Shown: piece by piece, positions 16,114 through 24,700 of the stretch
How positions within the stretch are numbered: position 1 is the stretch's first letter
How the letters are laid out: every line of letters starts with the position of its first letter
From: Actinomycetes bacterium
GTDB lineage: Bacteria; Actinomycetota; Acidimicrobiia; IMCC26256; PALSA-610
Assembly (NCBI GenBank): GCA_025463875.1
Contig: JAODBI010000081.1
Span: forward strand, 1 to 40,027
DNA length: 40,027 bases
Direction: 5' to 3'
Notes under the pieces: generated by a model
What the model saw: the letters and a program-made list of their open reading frames with translations, nothing else
What the model was told of the DNA's origin: nothing
Databases searched by the model: none
Position numbers and translations under genes: made by a program

Positions 16114-16950
16114 TCAGGGCGCCGGCGTCGAGGTGGCGGCGATGATCTGGTCGAGGACCGACTGGTCCGGCAAGGGCGGAGCCTCGAGGGTCGGGAACTG
16201 CCGGACCATGTTGAACGCGCGCTCGATGTGCTCACCCTCGATCACCGGAGTGTGACAGGCGGCGATCGTGGTGATGTCGAGGTTCTGCGTGGTGTCGACA
16301 TACGCGCCGTACTTGACCGGATCGAGCATCGTCAGCCAAGGACTCACCGCACCGAGCGCGAAGAGATGCATGCCGAACTGCCAGAACTCGGGATCGAGAT
16401 CGGCAATCCCCATCTTCGGATCCGGCAGCGGTGTCGCGAAGGTGTCGACCGCCCAGTACACGCCGGTGGTCGGGTCGAAGAGCCCACGAGTCGTCGGCGA
16501 GTCGAACACCGGTGGGCGGGGTGCGTGCAGTGTCCGGTCGCCGACGTCGAACGCATCTCCGTGCATGACCCACTGGCAACGCTCGAGCGGGAACTCGAAG
16601 CAATTGGTGTGCCGTTCGATCATCGCCCAGTTGCAAACGAGCTGCGCGTTCGGGCACGCGGTCATTGCCTCGTCGAGGTTGCCGGTGTGATCCACGTCGT
16701 CGTGCGACAGGAAGATCCAACGCACATCGTTCGGTTCGACGAGCGCGAAGACGTCTTCGAGCCACTGCTTGCGATTCGCAGGCGTGCCCGTGTCGACGAT
16801 CACCGGCTCTTTGCCCAGAATGACCATCGAGTTGATGTAGACGAACAACGGCTGCCCGAGGGCCGGCTGCACCTGATGGATCACGAACGTGTCCTTCGCG
16901 ACCTTCGTCGGTGGCACGTACGTCGTCGGTGCGATTGGTGTGAACGTCAT
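16114..16950 (-). CDS. Metallo-beta-lactamase-fold protein, ODP/flavodiiron-like
   Basis: This 278-residue protein has an MBL-type sandwich with EPVIVDTGTPANRKQWLEDV and the metal motif IFLSHDDVDHTGNLDEA (H83-x-D85-x-D87-H88). A later ligand Asp lies in VYWAVDTFAT (169) and a C-terminal His in IAACHTPVIEG (233). The layout resembles the oxygen-binding diiron (ODP) domain of flavodiiron proteins, whose motif is HxExDH. At the position of the middle His (normally APMLHWPDS) the sequence reads APRPPVFDS, so that ligand appears absent. There is no flavodoxin domain. The function is unknown, possibly redox or hydrolytic. The ATG follows GGGGGTAGCTG. Confidence 0.82.
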   Translation of the reverse strand: MTFTPIAPTTYVPPTKVAKDTFVIHQVQPALGQPLFVYINSMVILGKEPVIVDTGTPANRKQWLEDVFALVEPNDVRWIFLSHDDVDHTGNLDEAMTACPNAQLVCNWAMIERHTNCFEFPLERCQWVMHGDAFDVGDRTLHAPRPPVFDSPTTRGLFDPTTGVYWAVDTFATPLPDPKMGIADLDPEFWQFGMHLFALGAVSPWLTMLDPVKYGAYVDTTQNLDITTIAACHTPVIEGEHIERAFNMVRQFPTLEAPPLPDQSVLDQIIAATSTPAP

Positions 16951-17071
16951 CAGCTACCCCCGCCCTGGTGGCCGACCGCTTCGTTTTCGGCCGAAGGGCA
17001 GATCATTGCGCGCGACTGTCGGCGTGGCAACCACCTGGGGATGTAGACGACGACGACGTCTACTCAGATAC

Positions 17072-17821
17072 TCAGAGCGGAAGCGGGTGGCTGAGCACAC
17101 CGGTGCCCGGTAAGCGTCCGGAAAGCGTGCGTACGAACTCGATGGCGTCGATAACGACGCGCTCGCCGTCGACACCCTGACTGACCTGACTGACCTGACT
17201 GAATTTTCCGCCGGCCGGACCGTCGAGGACGAGCTCGAACGGTTCGCCGTGGATCGATGCCCATTCGGCGACGATGTCGGCAACGAGCACGCCGTCGTGG
17301 TCGGCCGTCAGCTCCATGTCGCGCCCGGTCGCAACGCAGATGTCGATGCGGTGCGCCCACACATCGCGCGTGAAACCGACGTCGAGGAGATACTTGAGCG
17401 GCGCCCAACCGATCGGCGGTCCGAACGGCAGGGGCAGGTAACGAACGGGCGGCGGCGTTCCCCAACGGCCCTTCACGGCTTTCGGACCGACGGTCGAGAG
17501 CTGTTCCACGATCTCCTCGTTCGAGAGGTGATCCCGCTCCCGGATCTGCAACTCGTTCAGACCGTCGACCCAGTGGTGCGAGTCGATCTGCTTGTTGAGC
17601 GGAATCCCGCGGCGGAGCTGATGCAGGAACTGCGGGACGGACGCCTGGGCGTCACCGGAACCGAGGATGTGCAACGCAACCTTGCGCACGTCCCAGCCGG
17701 TGCAGTCGGTCGGCCGTGCCCACTCGTCGGCATTCAATGCGCGCATCAGGTCGGCGAAGCGCCGGAACTCCTCTTCGGCGAGCACCCGGGCCTCGGGTCG
17801 TTTGATCCTCTCGGCAATCAT
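17072..17821 (-). CDS. Mycothiol-dependent maleylpyruvate isomerase-like (DinB-fold) protein
   Basis: This 249-residue protein begins with a DinB-like four-helix bundle, DLMRALNADEWARPTDCTGWDVRKVALHILGSGDA, in which the Trp and His match the metal site of actinobacterial mycothiol-dependent enzymes. Later come FTRDVWAHRIDICVATG, another family hallmark, and a C-terminal SCP2-like tail (GEPFELVLDG...VVIDAIEFVRTLSGR). Such enzymes isomerise or conjugate electrophiles with mycothiol; the substrate here is unknown. The ATG overlaps the upstream tetR stop by four nucleotides (ATGA). A 9-bp repeat in the gene adds the in-frame residues SQVSQVSQ near residue 210. Confidence 0.87.
   Translation of the reverse strand: MIAERIKRPEARVLAEEEFRRFADLMRALNADEWARPTDCTGWDVRKVALHILGSGDAQASVPQFLHQLRRGIPLNKQIDSHHWVDGLNELQIRERDHLSNEEIVEQLSTVGPKAVKGRWGTPPPVRYLPLPFGPPIGWAPLKYLLDVGFTRDVWAHRIDICVATGRDMELTADHDGVLVADIVAEWASIHGEPFELVLDGPAGGKFSQVSQVSQGVDGERVVIDAIEFVRTLSGRLPGTGVLSHPLPL
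17176..17202. repeat. In-gene 9-bp triplet repeat
   Basis: CCTGACTGA occurs three times in direct succession inside the mycothiol-enzyme gene. Because the unit is three codons it keeps the frame and writes SQVSQVSQ in the protein. It lies in a probable surface loop between the DinB bundle and the C-terminal domain, so copy-number slippage could be tolerated. Confidence 0.7.
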
Positions 17822-18399
17822 CGACGTTTCCTCCGTTTCGGTTCGTCCAGGTACATGTCTGCGAGTCGGTTGAGGTGGCGGATCCAGCGGTGGCCGCCGG
17901 GGTCGTTGCTGATCTGCGCGTCGACGAGGCCGGCCACCATCGCAATGAAACAGTCGACGTCGGCCTGCGACTCGAGGCCCGCCGCGTGCAGCAGTTCGAT
18001 CGCGCGGTTCAAGAAGACCTGTGCGGGCTGGTACGACTCGGCCGACGGCTCGAAACCGGGGATTTGGCGCTGGAACAACAGCACGTAGCGCGGGACGTCC
18101 TCGACGCTGAACCCGATGAACGCCTGCATGAACGACTTCACCGCGGCGCGCGGATCACGGGGAAGCTTCACCGCCTCGAGGCGCGCGAGCAGTTGGCGGT
18201 TGCCGTCGGCGAACATCGAGTCGTAGAGCGCGTGCTTCGAGTCGAAGTACTCGTACAGCGACGGTTGGCGGATGCCCACCTCGCGGGCGAGCGCTCGGAG
18301 CGAGACGCCGCCGACGCCGTGCTCGCCGGAGAGCCGCCACGCGGCGGCGACGATCGATGCCACCCGTTCCTCGCGGCGCTCCGCAACTCTTCCTATCAT
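17818..18399 (-). CDS. TetR-family regulator, leaderless and probably autoregulated
   Basis: This 193-residue TetR protein has the DNA-binding helices REERVASIVAAAWRLSGEHG and VSLRALAREVGIRQPSLYEYFDSKHALYDSMF. They are followed by a helical effector domain (VEDVPRYVLLFQRQIPGFEPS) and a strongly basic end. The ATG at 18399 lies eight nucleotides after a TAATAT -10 box, leaving essentially no untranslated leader and no Shine-Dalgarno sequence. Its first codons are themselves part of an 18-bp inverted-repeat arm. The gene overlaps the mycothiol-dependent enzyme gene by four bases, so the pair forms an operon. The palindrome also faces the divergent GH4 gene. Confidence 0.92.
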   Translation of the reverse strand: MIGRVAERREERVASIVAAAWRLSGEHGVGGVSLRALAREVGIRQPSLYEYFDSKHALYDSMFADGNRQLLARLEAVKLPRDPRAAVKSFMQAFIGFSVEDVPRYVLLFQRQIPGFEPSAESYQPAQVFLNRAIELLHAAGLESQADVDCFIAMVAGLVDAQISNDPGGHRWIRHLNRLADMYLDEPKRRKRR

Positions 18400-18435
18400 C
18401 GATAGGGATATTACCTATCGATGATAGGAAGTCAA
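18389..18435 (-). promoter_or_regulatory. TetR promoter embedded in a perfect 18-bp inverted repeat
   Basis: CTTCCTATCATCGATAGG and its exact inverse flank the 7-bp spacer GATATTA. On the minus strand the elements are TTGACT (18430-18435, -35), 16 bp occupied by the distal arm, and TAATAT (18408-18413, -10, in the spacer). Eight bases follow to the ATG at 18399, which lies in the proximal arm. Each arm is itself nearly palindromic (CTATC-ATC-GATAG), so two repressor dimers could bind. Bound repressor would cover the entire core promoter and the start codon. Confidence 0.85.
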
Positions 18436-18488
18436 CGGGTTTTCGGAACGGACGACCTCACCGCCGGTTGCACAGCTAGTTTTCGCTG

Positions 18489-19769
18489 ATGCGGGAGGCG
18501 CCGACGATCGTGCTCATCGGTGCGGGGAGCACGTCGTTCGGGCTCACGACGCTGCACGACCTCTACGCCGATCCGGTGTTCACGGGCGCCATGGTTCGCC
18601 TCGTCGATCTCGAGCCCGCGCCGCTGGAACGCATGTCGCAGCTCGCCGCCGCACTCGAAGCAGAGACCGGGCGAGGGATCACCGTGGAGCGCCACACCGA
18701 TCGTGTCGACGCGTTGCCGGGAGCAGACGCGGTGGTCGTGTCCGTCGAGGTCGATCGCGTCAATCGTTGGTTGCTCGACTTCGAGATCCCGCGCCGGCAC
18801 GGCGTCGACCACATCTACGGCGAGAACGGCGGCCCGGGCGGACTCTCGCACGCACTGCGGACGGTTCCGCTCGTCGCGGCGATCGCGCGCGACGTCGAGC
18901 GTCTTGCCCCCGACGCGTTGTTCGTCAACTTCACCAACCCCGAGGGACGCATCTGCACGGCATTTCGCCGCCATCTCGATCAGCCGATCGTCGGCTTGTG
19001 TCACGAGGTGAAGATCGCCAACGACCGCTTCTCACGGCTCCTCGGACGGCGCATCGAGTCGCGCGCCGCCGGGCTCAATCACTTCACGGTTCTCCTGGAA
19101 GCCTGGGATCGCGAGACGGGTAGCGACGTCACGGCGCAACTGCACGACGCCGTCGACGGTCTGGAAGACGGCGACGGCGAGACGTTCGCGTTCGTGAAGC
19201 ATCTCCACGACCGCTTCGGCGCGATCGTCGCGACGAGCGACAGCCACGCGGGCGAATACTTCCGGTCGGCGACCGAGTACACCGAGCCCCTCGACATCGC
19301 CGGCCGTCAACGCGCGATGCGCTCGATGATCGACGGGGTTGTCGGCGCGATCCTCGCGGGCACGTTCGACCTTCCACCCTTCCTGGCGTGGGTGACCGAC
19401 GACGCGTTGCGTCCCATCCTGCGCGCCGCGATCTCGGGCGACTCGGAGCGCGTCGCGTCCGCGATCCTGCCCAACGACGATCTCGTGCCCGCGCTCCCCC
19501 GCGACAGCGCGGTCGAGGTGAGCGCGACCGCGACCGCCGGTGGCGTCATCGGCGATCGGAGCGACGACTTACCGACCGGGATCGCGGGCGCGCTGCACAC
19601 CGAGGTCACGATCCAGCAACTCGTCGCCGACGCGGCCCTGCTCGGTTCGCGCTCCGCCGCGCTCCAGGCGCTCGAGCTCGACCCTGTCGTCAGCTCGGCG
19701 CGCGCCGCCGAATTGATCCTCGCCGACTACGAGGTCGCGCACCGCGACCTCTGGCCCGCGCTGCACTGA
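18489..19769 (+). CDS. Glycoside hydrolase family 4 (NAD-dependent alpha-glucosidase/galactosidase-like)
   Basis: This 426-residue protein is a GH4 enzyme. The Rossmann motif IVLIGAGSTSFGLTTLHDL binds NAD. HIYGENGGPGGLSHALRTVPLV and LFVNFTNPEGRICTAF are substrate-loop motifs, and PIVGLCHEV (Cys) and AAGLNHFTVLLEAWDRETG (His) supply the metal ligands. GH4 enzymes cleave glycosides by a redox-elimination mechanism with NAD and Mn. There is no phosphotransferase gene nearby, which argues against a 6-phospho-glycoside substrate. The ATG lacks a Shine-Dalgarno motif. The gene is divergent from the tetR operator across 89 bp, so co-regulation is possible. The downstream SCO6745-family gene follows after 19 bp. 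Confidence 0.9.
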   Translation: MREAPTIVLIGAGSTSFGLTTLHDLYADPVFTGAMVRLVDLEPAPLERMSQLAAALEAETGRGITVERHTDRVDALPGADAVVVSVEVDRVNRWLLDFEIPRRHGVDHIYGENGGPGGLSHALRTVPLVAAIARDVERLAPDALFVNFTNPEGRICTAFRRHLDQPIVGLCHEVKIANDRFSRLLGRRIESRAAGLNHFTVLLEAWDRETGSDVTAQLHDAVDGLEDGDGETFAFVKHLHDRFGAIVATSDSHAGEYFRSATEYTEPLDIAGRQRAMRSMIDGVVGAILAGTFDLPPFLAWVTDDALRPILRAAISGDSERVASAILPNDDLVPALPRDSAVEVSATATAGGVIGDRSDDLPTGIAGALHTEVTIQQLVADAALLGSRSAALQALELDPVVSSARAAELILADYEVAHRDLWPALH

Positions 19770-19788
19770 GGCACGCGATACTCACGCC

Positions 19789-20645
19789 ATGACGGACTGG
19801 GTCGAGATCACCCGTCGCAACGCGCGATCAGTGCAGACCACGATCGGCTGGATCTTCTGGGACCCCGGTGCCGTCGCGCGCTACGAACTGCTCGGCCTGC
19901 CCGGCCCGCTCGGTACATCGCGGCGCGAGCGGCACCGCTCGCGCCCGCGGGCGCCGACGCGACCATCGCCGCCTTCGGCTCGATCAGTCCGATGGGCATT
20001 CGCATGGCGCTCGACCTGGTCGCGCAGAACACGACGTTCGACGACGTCTGGAACGCGCGCGACGCGGCCGTGCTCGAGGGCCTCCGCGAACACGCGCCCG
20101 AGATCGTCGATCCGCTGATCGCACTCGCGCCCGATCTGTGGGAGATCGTCGAAGCGCTGCCCACCGTCGCGCGCGTCCTGTTCGCCGCCCACCTGCGCAT
20201 GCCGCGTCCCGACGACCCGTTGCTGTCGGGATGGCACGCCGTCAACTGTCTGCGCGAATGGCGCGGCGATCTGCACTGGGCACTGGTCGCGGCAGCGGGT
20301 CTCGGCGGAGTGGAGGCATCGATCCTGCACAACGCGTGGCTCGGGTACGAACGCGACTGGCTACCCAAGTCGCGCGGGACCCGGCCCGACGACCTCGAAT
20401 ACGCCTGGAGCTCGCTCGAACGGCGGGAACTCGCGCACGCCGGCGCGGTCACTCCCATCGGGATCGAGCTCCGCCGGCACATCGAAGACGAGACCGACCG
20501 CCTCGGCACGTTGCCGTGGCGTCTGCTCGGCGAGGAACCGGCGCGCCGGTTCGCGGCCGACTTCGAGCCGCCGTGCGAGAAGCTGTTGCGACGAGTCGAT
20601 GTGACCGCCGGTCCGAACTATCAGCCCGCGTCGCGCGTGCGGTAG
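19789..20645 (+). pseudogene. SCO6745-family protein gene interrupted by a frameshift
   Basis: The frame from ATG 19789 encodes an N-terminus (MTDWVEITRRNARSVQTTIGWIFW...YELLGLPGPLG) and then turns into arginine-rich nonsense. From 19914 the next frame gives YIAARAAPLAPAGADATIAAFGSISPMGIRMALDL and continues uninterrupted to 20645. Joined, the two halves make a full-length SCO6745-family protein of about 285 residues (helical, with PDDPLLSGWHAVNCLREWRGDLHWALVAAAGL). One missing base near 19911-19914 (expected GGCGGTAC or similar) explains the break. It could be a true mutation or a sequencing/assembly error. The 217-residue track ORF from 19992 is only the downstream piece. The function of this family is unknown. 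Confidence 0.8.
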
Positions 20646-21238
20646 TCGCGGCGGGTCGCCCACACCTCGACGAACACGTCGTGGTCGACCGCGTCGATCG
20701 TGAAGCCGGCGTCCGCGACGGAGCCGGCGAACTTCTCCGGGTCCCACACCGTGTACCAGCGACGGCCGTCAGGCTCGTCGAGCCAGCCCGTTGCACCTGC
20801 ACACTTGACGCACGCGAAGAACTTGCCCCTGGGTCGCAACAACGCGGCGAACTGGCCGAGCACGTCGACCGTCTCCGCCTCCGAGAGGTGGACCAGCGAC
20901 GCACTCGCCCAGATCCCGTCGAAGCTGCCGGCCGCGAACTGCGCTGCAACGTCGCGCAGATCGCCCTGCGAGGTGGGCGCGTGCGCGTCGGCCCGGGCGA
21001 CGAACGTCGGATTGAGGTCGATACCGCGCACCGCGTGCCCGTGCGCGACGAACCGCTCGAGGTCACGGCCCGGACCGCAGCCGGCATCGAGGATCGACGA
21101 CGGCGTCGGGAGCGAACCTGCGAAACGAGCGGCGGCATCCGACATCTTCGCGGCGTGTGTCGCCTCGTATGCGCGGGCCCGGTCGCTGTACGCGGCGACC
21201 GACTGTGCGACCGGGTCGCTTCCCGCGCGTTCGCTCAC
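20621..21238 (-). CDS. Class I SAM-dependent methyltransferase
   Basis: This 205-residue methyltransferase has motif I SILDAGCGPGRDLERFVAHG, acidic strand VRGIDLNPTFVARADAHA, motif II FDGIWASASLVHLSEAETVDVL and LLRPRGKFFACVKCAG, then a C-terminal DDxx-type cap. It most resembles small Methyltransf_11/25 enzymes; the substrate is unknown. I start at GTG 21238, preceded by GTGGAGCTC; the longer track ORF extends through repeats and is rejected. Its 3' end overlaps the convergent SCO6745-family gene by 25 bp, so transcription of the two may interfere. Confidence 0.85.
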   Translation of the reverse strand: MSERAGSDPVAQSVAAYSDRARAYEATHAAKMSDAAARFAGSLPTPSSILDAGCGPGRDLERFVAHGHAVRGIDLNPTFVARADAHAPTSQGDLRDVAAQFAAGSFDGIWASASLVHLSEAETVDVLGQFAALLRPRGKFFACVKCAGATGWLDEPDGRRWYTVWDPEKFAGSVADAGFTIDAVDHDVFVEVWATRRDYRTRDAG

Positions 21239-21546
21239 GAGCTCCACACTGCCGCACGGAGAGAGCGCCGCCCGGACGATTTCTCTCGGGCAATGTCCCC
21301 CGCCGGTCACCGACCCGGATCGGCACAAGCATCTCGGCCTGACGATCTCTACGACTGACGGGCCTCGACGACTGACGGGCCTCGACGACTGACCGGCCTC
21401 GAGACGTCCCACCGAACCGGCCCTACTCGCGCGGCCCCTCAGCGCTCCCGCGACCCATCTCGGCGGCGCGAATACGGCATCTGCCCGATGCGCCCGTGGG
21501 GGTCTTACGACGATCGTACGTTTGGGCAAACAGGCAGGAGAGCGTC
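21239..21546. other. 308-bp gap with a 17-bp tandem repeat
   Basis: The gap lies between two divergently read starts (methyltransferase and small ORF). The only structures I see are the 3 x 17-bp repeat at 21351-21401 and a strong ribosome-binding site at its right end. No convincing conserved ORF is present. Confidence 0.5.
21351..21401. repeat. Three tandem 17-bp units
   Basis: ACGACTGACGGGCCTCG occurs twice exactly and a third time with one change (GACCGG). The unit is not a multiple of three, and the block lies in the gap upstream of the small ORF and the methyltransferase gene. It looks like replication slippage. Confidence 0.8.
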
Positions 21547-21744
21547 ATGTTCGATGACCCGAGGATCACACGACAACTGGCGGACGCACGGCTGGAAGGC
21601 GCCCGGCGCTACGTGGCCGATCGCCGGCTCGCGGGTCGCACCCGGCACCGGCATCACGACCGGTCGCGCCTGCGCATGACCTGGACCACCGCGTTCCACC
21701 GGGCCGATCGTTCCGCCCCGGCGCCCCACCCGACGACGGCTTGA
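21547..21744 (+). CDS. Small basic hypothetical protein (65 aa)
   Basis: An ATG at 21547 is preceded by AGGAG at the ideal distance (AGGAGAGCGTC), one of the best ribosome-binding sites in the window. The 65 residues start MFDDPRITRQLADARLEGARRYVADRRLAG and are rich in Arg, His and Asp. The first 30 could form an amphipathic helix. The second half (RTRHRHHDRSRLRM) is very basic and resembles a nucleic-acid- or metal-binding tail. I recognise no family. It ends 31 bp before the LAL regulator gene and could be co-transcribed. Alternatively it is a chance ORF. Confidence 0.45.
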   Translation: MFDDPRITRQLADARLEGARRYVADRRLAGRTRHRHHDRSRLRMTWTTAFHRADRSAPAPHPTTA

Positions 21745-21775
21745 CCGCGGGCGACCTCACCGCAGGTCCTGCCGC

Positions 21776-24700
21776 GTGGCAATGCACGAGGTGAGCACAC
21801 CTGAATTCGACGGCGAGGGCGGAACCGTCTGGACCAGACTGAACGACGTGCCCGCCCGTGTCTCCAGCTCTCGGTTCGTCGGCCGCCGGGCCGAGCTGAC
21901 GTGCCTCGAAGAGACCTGGAAAGCGGCGGTCGCCGAAGAGCACGCCGGCATCGTCCTCATCTCCGGAGAGGCCGGGGTCGGCAAATCCCGGCTCGTCTCC
22001 GAGCTCGTCGAACGGGTCCCCGAACCGGCACTCGTGCTCGTCGGGCAATGCTTCGACCTCGCCGATCGCGCGCTCCCGTTCGGACCCATCGTGCAGGTAC
22101 TGCGCACCCTCCACCGGACGCTGGATGACGCGACCTTCGACGCGGTCGTGGGTCCGGGACGGGACGAGCTCGGCGCGCTGCTGCCCGAACTCCACGCCCC
22201 CACGCGCGAAGGCATCGTCGCGGGCGCGCTGTTCGAACAGCTGCTCGGGGTGTTCGAGCGACTCACCGAACGAGTACCGACCCTGCTCGTGCTCGAAGAC
22301 CTGCACTGGGCCGACCGTTCGACGCGGGAGCTGTTCGTCTATCTGGCCGGCAGCCTCCGCCGCGCGTCGATGGTGCTCGTCGGCACGTACCGATCGGACG
22401 ATCTCCATCGTCGTCATCCCCTGCGGATCCTGCTCGCCGAGCTCGATCGCTCCGGGAGCATCGAACGCATCGATCTCGCCCGGTTCGATCGCGACGAGGT
22501 TCGTGAGCTCATCTCCGCGATCGTCGGCGGAGAGCCGCCGGCCGATCTGGTCGAGCGCACCTTCCTCCGCTCGGACGGCAACGTCTTCTTCGCCGAAGAG
22601 CTCCTGGCCGTCGACGACGACTACGGACCGTCGATGCCGCCGACGCTGCGCGAGATCGTGCTCGCCCGCGTCGACGGACTCTCCGACGCCGCGCAACAGG
22701 TGCTGCGGTGCGCCGCGGTGATCGGCCGTTCGGCCGATCACCGGCTCCTCGAAGCCGCCGCCGAGCTGCCGCGTGCCGATCTGCTGGCCGGGGCACGCGA
22801 AGCAGTCGCGCAACACCTCCTGCTCACCGACGGCCTCGGGCTCGAGTACCGGTTCCGCCACGCGCTCGTGCGCGAGGCCGTGGAGGAGGACCTCCTCCCG
22901 GGCGATCGCGTCGTACTGCACACGCGCGTGGCCCAGGCGCTGACCGACCATCCGGGCTGGTTCGACGGAGGTACCGCGCAGGTCTTCGCCCAGCTCGCGG
23001 CACACTGGGATGCGGCCCGAGACTCACCGCGCGCGCTGGTCGCCGCGCTCGACGCGGCGCGCGCCGCCGAGCACATCTACGCGTACGGCGAGGCACTCGA
23101 CCGGGCCGAACACATCCTGGCCCTCTGGCCCCAGGTACCCGATGCCGAGTCTCTGACCGGCATGCACCACATCGACATGCTTCGCTACGCGGCGGTGCAG
23201 GCCGAGATGTCGGGCGCCACCGATCGCGCCCTCGACTACGTCAAGGCCGCTCTCGCCGAGGTCGAACCGAACGAGGATCCCGTCATTGCCGGGCTTCTCC
23301 ACGAACGCTACGGCCGGTATCTCTGGATGCTCTCCCGCTCGTGGACCGACATCCTCGAGCATTGCCACGAAGCAGTCCGCCTCGTACCCGACGAGCCGAG
23401 CGCGGCGCGCGCGAAGGTGCTCGCCACGCTCGGCCAGCAGTTGATGCTCGCGGCGCGCAACGGCGAAGCCGTCACCGTGTGCGAGGAAGCGATCGCCGTT
23501 GCGCAGTCGGTCGGTGAGCGCGTGATCGAGGGGCATGCGCGCAACTCGCTCGGTACGGCGCTCGGCGGCATCGGCCGGATGGACGAAGGGCTCGCCGAGC
23601 TCCACCGGGCGCGCGAGATCGCGCTCGAGACGCAGTCGTGGGCCGATGTCGCACGCGCCGCCGTCAACGAGGGTGGCGCGCTACAGACGATGGCGCGCCA
23701 CGAGGAAGCCGTGTCGATCTCACTCGACGGCGCGGAGATCGCGCGTGCGCACGGTCTCGACCGCGCGTTCGGCATGTTCCTTCGCCTGAACGCGGCCGAG
23801 TCCCTGCGCATCCTCGGCCGTTGGGACGAGGCCGACGAGCAGCTCCGCGAGGTCGAGAGTGCCGACCCGCTCGGCATCGACGAATGGCGCCTCGCCGGGC
23901 AGGAGTGCCTGCTCGCGGTCGGACGCGCCCGGTTCGACACCGCGCGCCGCAATGCGGAGCAGATGCAGGCCGTGCTGCGCGAGGAGAGCTCCCCGCGCGA
24001 CAACCTCGCGATCGAGCATGCACTCGTTGCGATCGCAGCGTGGAGCGGCGACGAAGCACGAGCATTGCAGCTCACGGTCGATGCGATGGGTGCGCCCGTC
24101 GACGCCCTGAGCTTGTGCTCCGACGTGGGCATCGAAGTGCTGATCGAAGGAATCGGTGCGGGTGCGTCGGCCGCATCGCACGCCCGCGACGACGCCACCC
24201 GGACGGCGATCGTCCGCAACGTGGACGACCTCGGCGGACTCCTCGACTCATGGATCGACGCCGATCGTTGGGACGGCGGCAAGCCCGGCGCGTTCGCCGC
24301 GCTCCGAGCCCACATCGCCGCCGAGGTCGCGCGCGCATCCGCGACCGACGCCCCTACCGCGTGGCTCGAGGTCGCGGAGCTGTGGGCCGGTCACGGCATG
24401 CGGCCCCGCGCCGCGTACGCGCACTTCCGGGCGGCCGAGGCATTCCTGCGCGACGACGCGCGCGATGCGGCCGCGCCGAGCGCCCGCGAGGCGTACGAAC
24501 TCGCGAGCTCCATCGGGTGGACGTGCCTCCGCGACGCCATCGTCAGCTTGGCGCGGCGCGGCCGCCTCGATCTGGGAGTCGTCAACGACGCTGGGCCGTC
24601 GCCCGCCGACCGTTACGGTCTCACCGCCCGCGAGCTCGACGTCATCGCACTCGTGGCCGAAGGTCGAACCAATCGTCAGATTGCCGACGCGCTCTTCATC

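Noticed and set aside
14745-16145. 466-residue plus-strand ORF over the P450 gene
   Set aside because: Shadow of the P450, which has unambiguous heme and ExxR motifs on the other strand.
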